64,000 bases of DNA, taken from assembly GCA_021463165.1 (NCBI GenBank), contig JAJTWY010000008.1:62001-126000 (forward strand), read 5' to 3'. A program made the position numbers and the translations under genes. The notes under the pieces were generated by a model that searched no databases, was not told the origin of the DNA, and saw nothing but the letters and a program-made list of their open reading frames with translations. The DNA is from Pyrinomonadaceae bacterium (GTDB taxonomy: Bacteria > Acidobacteriota > Blastocatellia > Pyrinomonadales > Pyrinomonadaceae). This document shows, one piece after another, positions 26,881 through 36,916 of this stretch. Every line of letters begins with the position of its first letter. The stretch's first letter is position 1.

Positions 26881-28015
26881 CCATCGTCCTCGCCGACCCG
26901 CCAGGGTAGCCTGAGATCAAAATATCCCCGTCGAGATCCTCGACGGACACATCTTGGAGTCTCATTACGTCAGATAGGGTGTCAGCTCCTTTGCCGCTGA
27001 TGGCGGATGGCGCGATCCGGCCTCCGATGATAAAAGGCGAAAAGATCAACGTGACCTTATCGACCAGGCCGGAGTCAACAAACGCACCCGCGACTTCCGA
27101 ACCTCCTTCGACGAGGACACTCTGAATCTGCAGATCCTTTAACTTTTCAAGGACGTGGGCAAGATCACGGCCACCCGACGCGCTTACTTCAACCTTCACA
27201 CCATGGCTCTCCAAGGCACTTATGTGCGAACTATCCGCCGAGTTGGTAAAGACCATCGTAGGCATCTCGGCTGCGTCGCGGACCAATGACGACCCCAACG
27301 GCAGCCGGAGCCGATTGTCGAGTATGACCCGGGTTAGCGGACGCCGTCGAGGCTTTCCGCTCCGGTCGGTAAGACTCGGGTCATCCGTAAACGCCGTATT
27401 GCTGCCGATCAGGATAGCGTCATGCTCATGTCGCAGATCATGCACACGCTCAAGTGCTTTCTTTCCGCTGATCGCGGTCGAAACGCTTGGCCCGAGCGAT
27501 ATCCGGCCATCGAGCGACATTGCAAGTTTCAGGTGTACGAACGGACGGCCTTTTTCATGCCAACAGATGAATTTTTCGTTAAGCCTGGTCGCCTCTCGGG
27601 CGAGAATACCGGTGACAACCTCGATCCCAGCCTCGCGCAGATGTTCGAATCCGCGTCCTGACACTTTAGGGTTTGGATCCTCGATCGGACAAACGACCCG
27701 TCTAATTCCCGCCGCGATCAATGCGTCTGTACACGGCGGGGTCTTTCCAAAATGACTATGCGGTTCGAGCGACACATAGGCAGTTCCGCCAATCGCTCGG
27801 TTTCCGGCTTCCGCCAGCGCGGTCGCTTCAGCGTGGACCACGCCGTCATAGGTATAAGTCCCCTCACCCACGACAGCCCCGTCAGCCGCAACGATCACGC
27901 ATCCGACCATTGGATTGGGCGAAGCCAACCCAATACCGGCGGCCGCAAGTTCTATTGAACGCCGAACGAATCCGACCTCAAGTTCGTCTATTGAAATGGC
28001 CCCTGCTCTTTGCAA
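26870..28015 (-). CDS. ribD: Bifunctional riboflavin biosynthesis deaminase/reductase RibD
   Basis: 381 residues. The N-terminal deaminase domain (about 15-160) has NPMVGCVIV, the zinc His-Ala-Glu (HAEATAL), and the block LEPHSHFGKTPPC, in which the first zinc-ligand Cys of the family (PCSH) is a His and the second Cys is kept. The C-terminal reductase domain (about 165-375) has LAMSLDGRISL, GSNTAFTDDPSLT and VEGGSEVAGAF. It converts 2,5-diamino-6-ribosylamino-pyrimidinone phosphate in riboflavin synthesis. No other rib gene or FMN riboswitch is nearby. The start is TTG at 28015, adjacent to the ftsY stop. Confidence 0.95.
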   Translation of the reverse strand: MQRAGAISIDELEVGFVRRSIELAAAGIGLASPNPMVGCVIVAADGAVVGEGTYTYDGVVHAEATALAEAGNRAIGGTAYVSLEPHSHFGKTPPCTDALIAAGIRRVVCPIEDPNPKVSGRGFEHLREAGIEVVTGILAREATRLNEKFICWHEKGRPFVHLKLAMSLDGRISLGPSVSTAISGKKALERVHDLRHEHDAILIGSNTAFTDDPSLTDRSGKPRRRPLTRVILDNRLRLPLGSSLVRDAAEMPTMVFTNSADSSHISALESHGVKVEVSASGGRDLAHVLEKLKDLQIQSVLVEGGSEVAGAFVDSGLVDKVTLIFSPFIIGGRIAPSAISGKGADTLSDVMRLQDVSVEDLDGDILISGYPGGSARTMDEA

Positions 28016-29047
<1,032 letters not shown>

Positions 29048-29146
29048 ACTCCGGTCTGCGGCACGATCCGCAAACTTTAGAGTATAGAAAAAAGCGAGAG
29101 GTCGGGAAAGTCAGAAAACCGGTAGTGATCGCGAGCCGCTGAAGGA

Positions 29147-30787
29147 TTAGCGGAATAGCTGTAGCTTATTTGCGTTCCGGTAAAGTGCAAACCCCAGCAC
29201 GCACGAGAACACGACCGAAAAATAGAATCCGAATAATGCGCCGATCGCGGTCGCCGGAATGTTCCCTATCGCCGGCAGGTCGAATGGGGAGAATATCACG
29301 CTGAGTATTCCTCCGACGAAGCCGCTTGCTACGGCAAGGGTCATGCCCATGAGCAATATCTTCACGTAATCCAGGCCCAGCCGTCTGATCGTATCGATCC
29401 CAACCGTTGGATTTATCGCAGCTCCGAACGACCGTGTATATCCGGCAACTGCACACGCTGCGGGGTAGTAGAAGAGCCCCCATAGTAAGCAGATACCGGC
29501 CGCAACCAACAGGATGGCACCGCGAGCAAGAAGCTGTTTGAACATTGCCATGCGTTCGTTGGCGATGGTCTCAGGGGCCGGCCCAACAACTGACTCCAAC
29601 TGTTCTTTCCGATGGTCTTGGATCAGGTTTTGCAACTCTTGGATATCGGCGTCGCTGAACGGTTCGTCGGAAGTGACGCCGGTCTCGGTAATACCCTCGT
29701 CGGTGGTGATGCCGCTCTCCGCCGATTCGGTTTGGCTGGCAACGCGGTCTCGACTCTTGTTTGCCAGTTCTCTATTCTTGTTTAACAGTTCCTTGACCTG
29801 TTCGCTCTGTCTTGCGGCATTTGCCGCATAGGGCAGCTCCTTGCTTACCATACGCATCGGCTCAGCACTACCCGCGGTCAACTCCTTCTGGGCGGGGGCG
29901 ACAATAATAAAGAAGGCAACCACGATCACCACGATCAGGGGCCCGAATGATGAGATATACGCTCCCAACATCAAGAAGAAGGGATGAACAACATCGTCCC
30001 AGATCGAAAAGTCGTCGAACGACGGCATGAAGTTAAGGCCGATCTTTCCCTGTGAGAAATTCTCGACCGTATTCGCAAGGATTCCGAATGTTAAGGTGTT
30101 TGAAAGAAGGAAACACGCGATGGCGCCCCACATCAGAAAGATCCCGCCGAAACCCGCCACCGACTGTCCGACCGACAAGAACATGAACATGATCGCGCCC
30201 ATGATAAGGCTGGGCATAAACTTGAACGGATAGCTCAACGAATCGCCAAAGTCAGCGAAACCAAATGGACGCTCCGCAGTGCGGTAGGCGACGTCGAGGG
30301 ACGGTTGAGGAATCGCGATCGGCCTACACATCGCGCCGCAGAACGGGCAGATCTTCACAGTTCCGCCATACGAATTCGGACACGTTCGGCAAAAGCTGTT
30401 CGAGCAGGTGTCACAGACGAACGTCGCGGGGATATCTTCGTGCAGACTGCATGGAACGTGCGCATCCGCGCCGCTGGTGGTCGATGTCGCCACCTTCCCC
30501 GATCTGGAGTTTGGCGGATTGGCTTCGCCGACAGACGCGGCCGGACCGAGTTTGGTAGTCGTGACCATCGGCGGCCGGGCTGCCTTTCCGGCTTCGGCAG
30601 AATCAAATAGCGCAACGAGGGAAGGCACCTTGCCTGCCTCGATCCACCGTAGATTTCCCCGTCGGACACGGTCTATTCGAAGCAGTGATCCGGCATCGAT
30701 CCAACTCGCCATCTCGGCGAAGTTCGTTTCAAGAACTTCCCCGCCGGCTTCGACTAACCAGGTCTCCTGTCCTGTTCCCGGGTCCAT
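29147..30787 (-). CDS. Multi-pass membrane protein with GYF-like N-terminus and zinc finger
   Basis: 546 residues. Residues about 5-65 look like a GYF_2-type domain (ETWLVEAGGEVLE, ASWIDAGSLLRIDRVRRG). Residues about 110-155 form a B-box/zinc-ribbon (CSLHEDIPATFVCDTC, then FCRTCP, and CPFCGAMC). From about 185 there are several transmembrane segments with a polar, Glu-rich loop (about 320-400). The family is not identified, but zinc-finger plus Yip1/DUF4013-like membrane proteins are frequent in Acidobacteria. It is 3 bp after the HD-GYP gene and so belongs to the same signalling block; the function is unknown. Confidence 0.7.
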   Translation of the reverse strand: MDPGTGQETWLVEAGGEVLETNFAEMASWIDAGSLLRIDRVRRGNLRWIEAGKVPSLVALFDSAEAGKAARPPMVTTTKLGPAASVGEANPPNSRSGKVATSTTSGADAHVPCSLHEDIPATFVCDTCSNSFCRTCPNSYGGTVKICPFCGAMCRPIAIPQPSLDVAYRTAERPFGFADFGDSLSYPFKFMPSLIMGAIMFMFLSVGQSVAGFGGIFLMWGAIACFLLSNTLTFGILANTVENFSQGKIGLNFMPSFDDFSIWDDVVHPFFLMLGAYISSFGPLIVVIVVAFFIIVAPAQKELTAGSAEPMRMVSKELPYAANAARQSEQVKELLNKNRELANKSRDRVASQTESAESGITTDEGITETGVTSDEPFSDADIQELQNLIQDHRKEQLESVVGPAPETIANERMAMFKQLLARGAILLVAAGICLLWGLFYYPAACAVAGYTRSFGAAINPTVGIDTIRRLGLDYVKILLMGMTLAVASGFVGGILSVIFSPFDLPAIGNIPATAIGALFGFYFSVVFSCVLGFALYRNANKLQLFR

Positions 30788-30790
30788 AAT

Positions 30791-32605
30791 TTAGGCAACG
30801 AGTTTTGCCCCGTATTTGGAATTTTCCTCGTTTGAGGCCGCACGGATCGCGGCCATCTGGCGAACGATCCCATTTGCCACTTCGCCGGCCTTGCACGCCT
30901 CAACAAGTGCCTCGACAACATCGGATTGGTAGCGTGTCCCGACAAAGCTTCGCAGCCGTTCCAGGGCGGCGGGAAGCTCCATACCTTTCTGGTAGGGCCG
31001 ATCGATGGTCATTGCGTCAAAGGTATCTGCGACCGAAACGATCTTGGCCTGGAGCGGGATCTCGTCACCCCTTAGACCTTGCGGATAGCCCATGCCGTTT
31101 ACCATCTCGTGGTGCATATACATACCGGGCAGGAAGTCTTTCATCGCCGGGATCTGCGACATTATCTTGTAACCCTTCTGAGGATGTGTCTTCATGATCT
31201 CGAACTCCTCATCGGTAAGTGCAGACGGCTTTTTCAGGATCGCGTCATCGACGGCGATCTTGCCAACGTCGTGCAGCAGTGCGCTGATCCTAAGAGTCTC
31301 AAGTTCCTCTGCCGGCAATCCCATCCGTTTCCCGATGGCGACAGATATCCGGGAAACGCGTTCTGAGTGGCCTCGCGTATATTTATCTTTCCCGTCAATT
31401 GCGGCGGCGAGAGCCTTAACCGTCCCGACAAATAGCTCACGGTTTTCATCGGCGGCTTTTGCGAGGCTCGCGATCTGCTCTTCAACCTTGTCGGCCATGA
31501 AGTTGAACGTTTCGCCGAGTGTGCCGATCTCAGTGATGTTGTTGGTCTCCACCCGGGTTGAAAAGTCCCCGGCCGCGATCCTTTTTGCAACCCCCACGAG
31601 TCTGAGGAGAGGTGAGGTCATCAAGCGCGCGCCAGTGAAGCCTACTATCAATGCAAGCAACGCGAAGGCCATGCTAATGATCCAGGCCTGGTTCCGCATT
31701 TCGCCTACTGAGGCTAGGGCCCGGTTCTCATTCTGCATCGCGATCACACCGACATCGTAGCCGTCGGCCAGATGGGCCGTGGAGTAAGCTCCGATCATTT
31801 CGCTGTCTTGACCGTCGAAGTTCGCAGTGAACGGAACCAGCGCGGATTGGAGTTGCAAACCCGATTCGAGCCATTCCTGAACGATCCTGAGTTCGCCCAT
31901 GGGCTTTCGCTGAGCCGTAACGACCGGATCCGGATGAAATAGCGTTTCGCCCGCCCGATCAACCACAAAAACTATCGGCAGGCCGGACCTGAGGAGTTCT
32001 TGCTCACTCGCATCGCCTACGCCAACCACACCCTTGGAAACCGCCTGCAGCGAGCCTAGCGCGACAATAGTCGCCGATGTTGCACCATCGACGGTTACTT
32101 TTGTCGCGAATGGCAGAACGAACTGCCCGGTGGTCGCTGAACGCTTTGGCTCGCCCACCCCAACGCGGCCTTTTCCAGTTACTTCTGCTGCCGAGCTGGC
32201 GATCTTTTCCACATCGTCCCGTGAGAGCAGTTCAGCTCGAAACACGGTGATCGATTCACCATTCAGCGGTTTTATGCATATTGCGGCCAGATCTGTGTGC
32301 TCGCGCAAAAGCTGGCCAAGCGTCTTTTCGGTTTGCTTTGAACCGATCGCCTGACTGTCCGCCGCTATCTCAAAGGCGTCTGCGAGCCCTGTCGCGACCG
32401 AACCCATGCGCTGCCCGAACATCTCGATCTGTCGGGCCTTTTCCTGAACCAACTGGATCTGGAACCGATTCTCGGCCGACCTCAGCTCTCGTCCGCTCTT
32501 CTCAGACAGAAACCATCCTGTGAACACAAGCGGGACCAACCCCACCAATAGCAGGGTGACGGTCACAAAGAAAATTAGGCTGACCTTTTTGGACGTGAAC
32601 GGCAT
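30791..32605 (-). CDS. HD-GYP domain sensor protein (c-di-GMP phosphodiesterase type)
   Basis: 604 residues. Membrane segment 1 about 10-32, a periplasmic sensor-like region about 35-315, membrane segment 2 about 316-340, HAMP about 340-395, and the HD-GYP domain about 405-575. The HD residues are in LLHDVGKIA and the GYP in NGMGYPQGL, with YTRGHSERVSRIS, HPQKGYKIM and VADTFDAMT flanking, so all listed catalytic ligands are present. The protein should degrade c-di-GMP in response to an external or envelope signal. It is followed by the zinc-finger membrane protein and preceded by the FHA-PP2C gene, tying c-di-GMP and phosphoprotein signalling together by position. Confidence 0.92.
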   Translation of the reverse strand: MPFTSKKVSLIFFVTVTLLLVGLVPLVFTGWFLSEKSGRELRSAENRFQIQLVQEKARQIEMFGQRMGSVATGLADAFEIAADSQAIGSKQTEKTLGQLLREHTDLAAICIKPLNGESITVFRAELLSRDDVEKIASSAAEVTGKGRVGVGEPKRSATTGQFVLPFATKVTVDGATSATIVALGSLQAVSKGVVGVGDASEQELLRSGLPIVFVVDRAGETLFHPDPVVTAQRKPMGELRIVQEWLESGLQLQSALVPFTANFDGQDSEMIGAYSTAHLADGYDVGVIAMQNENRALASVGEMRNQAWIISMAFALLALIVGFTGARLMTSPLLRLVGVAKRIAAGDFSTRVETNNITEIGTLGETFNFMADKVEEQIASLAKAADENRELFVGTVKALAAAIDGKDKYTRGHSERVSRISVAIGKRMGLPAEELETLRISALLHDVGKIAVDDAILKKPSALTDEEFEIMKTHPQKGYKIMSQIPAMKDFLPGMYMHHEMVNGMGYPQGLRGDEIPLQAKIVSVADTFDAMTIDRPYQKGMELPAALERLRSFVGTRYQSDVVEALVEACKAGEVANGIVRQMAAIRAASNEENSKYGAKLVA

Positions 32606-32696
32606 GGCGGGGAGGCGAGAGGGAACGCCATTTCATATTTTACGAAACCGGGAAGGGGGCGGTCAACAAGTTTTAACAACCAGAGCTCCGGCAGAT

Positions 32697-32774
32697 TCAA
32701 CCGCCTCCGTCAACAAGACAAAACTTTAGCTCGTCTTCTTTATAGGTTCGGTCACAGGTGGGGCAGACCTTCAT
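32697..32774 (-). CDS. 25-residue zinc-ribbon micro-ORF
   Basis: A short reading frame in the 197-bp gap between the PP2C and HD-GYP genes. The product starts MKVCPTCDRTYKEDELKFC and has Cys4, Cys7 and Cys19, then VDGGG and a stop. This is the short N-terminal zinc-ribbon module that heads many Acidobacterial kinases and FHA proteins, but here it stands alone. The ATG has a good AAGGA with 5-base spacing and lies 28 bp after the stop of the FHA-PP2C gene. It may be a genuine micro-protein or the remnant of a larger gene whose body was lost; no frame continues after the TGA. Confidence 0.5.
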   Translation of the reverse strand: MKVCPTCDRTYKEDELKFCLVDGGG

Positions 32775-32802
32775 GGTGATCCTTCGAAAAAGGCGAGGTG
32801 CT

Positions 32803-34473
32803 TCACAACCGCTTAACTATGACAAGGGTAATGTCGTCATTGGGCGCAGCGGTTCCCGTGAAATCCGACAACGCACTTTCAACTCGATCACGAATTCCAG
32901 AAGCGGATCGGCCGACATTCGTGCTGATCACCTGCTTCAGGCGGTCCATCCCAAACTCGTCCTCCGCGAGATTATTCGCTTCGGACACACCGTCGCTGTA
33001 TATGAACAGAACGTCGCCACTGTTCAGTTGAGCGTGCCCAACGTCGTACTCCGCAAAATCCATCAATCCGAGCGGCAGCCCGCCGGATTCGACGAGTTCG
33101 ATGCTGCCGTCCGCCCTCCCTATCAGCGGAGAATTATGCCCGGCGTTGATGAAGGTGAGTTTGCCGGTCGAAGGATCCAGTTCCGCCACGAACAGCGTTA
33201 TGAATCTATTCGACGGCGTATTGTTCGCCAGATAAACATTGACCGCGGTAACCAATTCGCTCAACTGGGTCTTTGCAGCAACCTGGGCGTGTATCGCAGC
33301 ATGAAGGCTCGACATCAGCAATGAAGCCGAAGTGCCCTTCCCCGAGACGTCGCCAAGGGCTACCAGCATTGAACCATCGTGGCGCGGAATGAAATCGTAA
33401 TAGTCACCGCCTATCTCATAACATGAGAAGGAGATACCCTGAAAATCGTACCCCTCGATGGTCGGAGGGCCATCAGGCTGGAAGCGCTGCTGGATCTCCG
33501 TGGCTAGCTCAAGCTCGCGCTCCATCCGCTCCCGATTTATGCGCTCGTCCATCAGACTTGCATTTTCGACCCGGATGGATGCGACCGATGCCAGCGTGGT
33601 AAGAATGTTCAGATGATCTGTCGTGAACGTAGACTGACTCGTTGGGCTGTCGGCATAGATGATCCCAAAAACGTGGCGCTCATCAACCGACATCGGCACG
33701 GCCAGCACAGACCGGATCCCCTGGAGAATAATGGTCTGGCTAGCGAAGCGCGGATCCTGTTGTGCATCGGACGTGAGAACCGATTTTCCATTTTCCACTA
33801 CCTCGCTGAGGATCGCACGACTCACCCTGACCTCGCCGATCTTTGTCTCGGTTCCCCTCTGGCGCGCGACCTTAATGATCATTTCTGCGGGATCCTTCTC
33901 ATCCCGCAGCATGATCACGACCCGCTCGGCCGGAACCGCCTCGAAAACAAGTGTTGCTACCTGATCGAGGGTATCGTCGAGTCCACCGGAGGAGAGAAGC
34001 GCGATGCCGACCTTGCTGATCAGTCCCAGCAGGTTGTTCCGGCTTCCCATCGACACTTCCATCGACGAATCAAGGATCTCACTCGTTGGGTTCCGCCGGC
34101 CCATGAACGAGATCGTGTTCGACGGATCAAGTGCATGGGTGCTGTCCGATATCAGCGTAGAACTGAAACTAACAGGAGGACGCGCGTCGTTCTCGAAAAT
34201 GATCCTTGTTTCACCTATCTGGATCTCGCCGCCGGAATCCAGCGGAAGCGTGGCCGTAACCGGCACGCCATTCAGCCGAGTGCCGTTTGCCGATCCCAGA
34301 TCAACAAGCCAGAAATTATCACCTTCCTGCCGCACCTCAGCATGCAGGCGTGATGCAAAAGCGTCGGCAATACAGAGGTCTGCGCGAGCGGATCGGCCGA
34401 TCGTAGTACGAAGGCGCGCGATCGGAAATTTATCCGACCTCCCGTTGGCATGTTTGACTTCTAAGTGGGCCAT
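32803..34473 (-). CDS. FHA-GAF-SpoIIE-type PP2C protein phosphatase
   Basis: 556 residues from the ATG at 34473. FHA domain about 3-90 (TTIGRSARADLCI, SRLHAEV, DLGSANGTRLNG), GAF domain about 150-305, and a SpoIIE/PP2C phosphatase domain about 335-555 with ALGDVSGKGTSASLLM, NAGHNSPLIG, YSDGVSEANN and a final DDITLVIVK; the metal-binding Asp residues are thus present. It should dephosphorylate Ser/Thr phosphoproteins and bind phospho-Thr through FHA. Earlier in-frame codons up to 34506 would overlap the RDD gene. The kinase at 35.0-36.9 kb is the obvious counter-enzyme. Confidence 0.93.
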   Translation of the reverse strand: MAHLEVKHANGRSDKFPIARLRTTIGRSARADLCIADAFASRLHAEVRQEGDNFWLVDLGSANGTRLNGVPVTATLPLDSGGEIQIGETRIIFENDARPPVSFSSTLISDSTHALDPSNTISFMGRRNPTSEILDSSMEVSMGSRNNLLGLISKVGIALLSSGGLDDTLDQVATLVFEAVPAERVVIMLRDEKDPAEMIIKVARQRGTETKIGEVRVSRAILSEVVENGKSVLTSDAQQDPRFASQTIILQGIRSVLAVPMSVDERHVFGIIYADSPTSQSTFTTDHLNILTTLASVASIRVENASLMDERINRERMERELELATEIQQRFQPDGPPTIEGYDFQGISFSCYEIGGDYYDFIPRHDGSMLVALGDVSGKGTSASLLMSSLHAAIHAQVAAKTQLSELVTAVNVYLANNTPSNRFITLFVAELDPSTGKLTFINAGHNSPLIGRADGSIELVESGGLPLGLMDFAEYDVGHAQLNSGDVLFIYSDGVSEANNLAEDEFGMDRLKQVISTNVGRSASGIRDRVESALSDFTGTAAPNDDITLVIVKRL

Positions 34474-34483
34474 ATTCAATTGA

Positions 34484-34981
34484 TCACACTTGACGCCGAG
34501 TTCCACGAATTACAACCGTTCCGGCGAGCAGATCGTGCAAAGCTCGTCCGTTCGCACTGATCATCGAAAGCAGAAAACCGAGACCCGCCGTTAGCAAAGT
34601 AATGCTGTAACCGACTGTGTTTCTCATAAGGATCCGACCCGCGTGGGCACGAGTACCATCCAGATTGACGATCGTGATCCCCATAATAAGTTTTCCGATC
34701 GACTGCCCCTTCAGGATAGGAAGCATGACGACATTTGTTGCCAACACGATCACTCCGACTATCCATATCGGCCAACCGATTGACGGCAGACCGCCGTCTC
34801 CGAGAAATCGTCCGAACGTTAGCCAGAGTGCCGGGATCATCAGAAGAAACATGTAATCCACGCAAAGCGCCGCACACCGCAAAACGAAGGGGGCAACAAG
34901 TTCCTCAACCTGAAAATCGACGACTTTCGGGCTCTCGGTTGACTTTCCAGTAACTAAAGTTGCTTTTGCCGCTGAGGCCAT
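34484..34981 (-). CDS. RDD family membrane protein
   Basis: 165 residues with about four hydrophobic segments and the RDD-like N-terminal core (LRCAALCVDYMFLLMIPALW), in which the RDD triad is partly replaced by CVD. The GQSIGKLIMGITIVN motif, the most conserved block of the family, is intact. RDD proteins are small membrane proteins of unclear function, some suspected to be transporters. It lies 10 bp after the Ser/Thr kinase stop and 10 bp before the PP2C start, so it may be a membrane partner of this phospho-signalling set. No direct evidence of function. Confidence 0.85.
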   Translation of the reverse strand: MASAAKATLVTGKSTESPKVVDFQVEELVAPFVLRCAALCVDYMFLLMIPALWLTFGRFLGDGGLPSIGWPIWIVGVIVLATNVVMLPILKGQSIGKLIMGITIVNLDGTRAHAGRILMRNTVGYSITLLTAGLGFLLSMISANGRALHDLLAGTVVIRGTRRQV

Positions 34982-34991
34982 AAGACTATCA

Positions 34992-36890
34992 CTAGCTCAT
35001 CATAAAGTAGAGCGTTGTATCTCCAAGCCTAAGCCGATCGCCGCTACTGAGCGGATAGGGCTGCCGCGGCTGTAACCGCACAGAATCGCTGGTTGCAAGA
35101 AATAAGATCGTACCATTTGACGACCCAAGGTCTTCGATCAGGAAGTTGCCCCCCTCACGCCAAATTCTTGCGTGTCGCCTAGAGATCTTGGTCTGAGGAT
35201 CGAACTTCGACAGGTCAACCTCAGGAAATATATTTGATTGAGGGTCTCGCCGTCCGAGAAGATTTTCATTCTTTTCAAGGGCAAACACCGGCGCGTCAAG
35301 CTCACTCGTACCGTCCACCAGCAATCTCGCGGTTTTGGCGGTACGAGGATAGATTTCCGCATGAACACCCTGCTGAGCAATAGGCTGTTTCGCTCCACAG
35401 AACGCGCAAAAGAGATCGCTTGCCACGATCTGCTGACCGCAGAAGCCACAAAACACGAACTGATGCGTGAGACTGACAGCCGCCGGGATCTCGGAAACGC
35501 CAAAGGTGATCTGTCCACTGCGCAGCCGATCCAGATGCTCAAGCAAGGCAGCCTTCAGCGCATCGGCGGATGGGAACCTACTTTCCGCGTTATATTCGAC
35601 CGAATGCATCAGTATCCGCTCCATCTGATCTGACAACTGTGGATTGATCTGTCTCGGCCGCGGATTCTTCTGAAAATCGAAGATAAGTAACGGATTATTC
35701 TGCGGATCTGCCCCCGTCAGCAGGTGAAACATCGTAGAGCCGAGGCTGTAGATATCCGAGCGAGGCTCCACCTGACCCGAGAACAATTCCGGCGGGGCGT
35801 ATCCCATGGTTCCGACAGCCGTAACACCTTTTTCCTGTTGATTGATCGACCGAGCAATACCAAAGTCGATCAGCATGATCTTGCCGGTTGTACCGTCGAG
35901 CATTATGTTCGAGGGTTTCAAGTCTCGATAAACGATAGTTGCCGGAAGATTATGCAGATACGACAGTACATCGGCTACCTGTATCGCCCATTCGGTAACC
36001 GTCCTTTCGTCGAGCCTTCCACCCGGAGCCGAGCGGAGTTGTCCCGCAAGATCGCCCCCGGAAATATACTTCATTACGAGATAGAAGCGGCCCTCGGTGT
36101 CATCAAAAAAATAGTCGTAGATCGTGGGGATCGAGGGGTGATCAAGCGTCGAGAGGATCATTGACTCTCGCTTAAAGTCCTCGACCGCCTTTTTTTGCTG
36201 CTCTTCCTCGATACTCGAGTGCACCATCTCCTTGACGGCGCGCTCGATATTCCCGAGGTTCTGATCAAGGGCAAGGTAAACGGCCCCCATACCACCGCCA
36301 CCGATCTTTCTAACTATCCTATACCTCGAGTTAAGGACCGTTCCCTCGGATAGCGGTTTCAAGCCTTTGGGAGCGGGAGTGCTTTCCGTCACCGGATCCT
36401 GCAATGAGTGAGCCGTCTGACCAATGTCGAGAGGCCCATCAGTTGGGGCGTTCGAGGGGTCATCAAAAGCCCCCTCGACATCACCCGATGCGATGTTCGT
36501 TTCCAGTTCGGCCGGTACAGCACTATCGGCCGACGATTCTTCTATGCTTGGGCCGGCCGACGATCCTTCGTCGTCAGCGACATCGGCTTCTTGATCCTCA
36601 CCTAGATCGGCACTCGGATCCAAGTCGGCAACACTTGCTGTATCTTCTGAGACGGCGTCAAGACTTGATGCCTCGTCACTATTCTCAGACTTTGGATCAA
36701 GCCCGACCAATTCCTGCTCCGGGGCATCTTCGGATAGAACGGGCTCAGTATGCGACTCGTCCGCAGGCAGTTCTGGGTATTCAACGACACTCGCCGTCTT
36801 GGCGACCTCTGCCAAAACGGCCACGCCGCACATCGGGCAAAAGCCGGATGCTTCGGTCAGCTCGAATTCGCAGTTGTGGCAGGTGGTCAT
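34992..36890 (-). CDS. Serine/threonine protein kinase with zinc ribbons and FHA domain
   Basis: 632 residues: N-terminal zinc ribbon (CHNCEFELTEASGFCPMC, residues 4-21), an acidic Ser/Asp/Glu-rich linker (about 30-180), Hanks-type kinase domain (about 190-455), a second zinc ribbon (CGFCGQ ... CAFCG, about 478-500), and an FHA domain (about 530-630: RRDPQSNI, SRRHARIWRE, DLGSSNGTIL). Kinase motifs: GGGGMGAVYLA, AVKEM Lys, YRDLKPSNIML, LIDFGIAR and GTMGYAPPE; the HRD His is Tyr, as in many bacterial kinases. No membrane segment is seen. The likely partners are the FHA proteins and phosphatase next to it. Confidence 0.94.
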   Translation of the reverse strand: MTTCHNCEFELTEASGFCPMCGVAVLAEVAKTASVVEYPELPADESHTEPVLSEDAPEQELVGLDPKSENSDEASSLDAVSEDTASVADLDPSADLGEDQEADVADDEGSSAGPSIEESSADSAVPAELETNIASGDVEGAFDDPSNAPTDGPLDIGQTAHSLQDPVTESTPAPKGLKPLSEGTVLNSRYRIVRKIGGGGMGAVYLALDQNLGNIERAVKEMVHSSIEEEQQKKAVEDFKRESMILSTLDHPSIPTIYDYFFDDTEGRFYLVMKYISGGDLAGQLRSAPGGRLDERTVTEWAIQVADVLSYLHNLPATIVYRDLKPSNIMLDGTTGKIMLIDFGIARSINQQEKGVTAVGTMGYAPPELFSGQVEPRSDIYSLGSTMFHLLTGADPQNNPLLIFDFQKNPRPRQINPQLSDQMERILMHSVEYNAESRFPSADALKAALLEHLDRLRSGQITFGVSEIPAAVSLTHQFVFCGFCGQQIVASDLFCAFCGAKQPIAQQGVHAEIYPRTAKTARLLVDGTSELDAPVFALEKNENLLGRRDPQSNIFPEVDLSKFDPQTKISRRHARIWREGGNFLIEDLGSSNGTILFLATSDSVRLQPRQPYPLSSGDRLRLGDTTLYFMMS

Positions 36891-36916
36891 TGTTATTTCG
36901 CTATCCGGATATGAAG

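Noticed and set aside
33613..34353. 246-codon open frame opposite the FHA-PP2C gene
   Set aside because: Mirror of FHA and GAF coding sequence without domain support.
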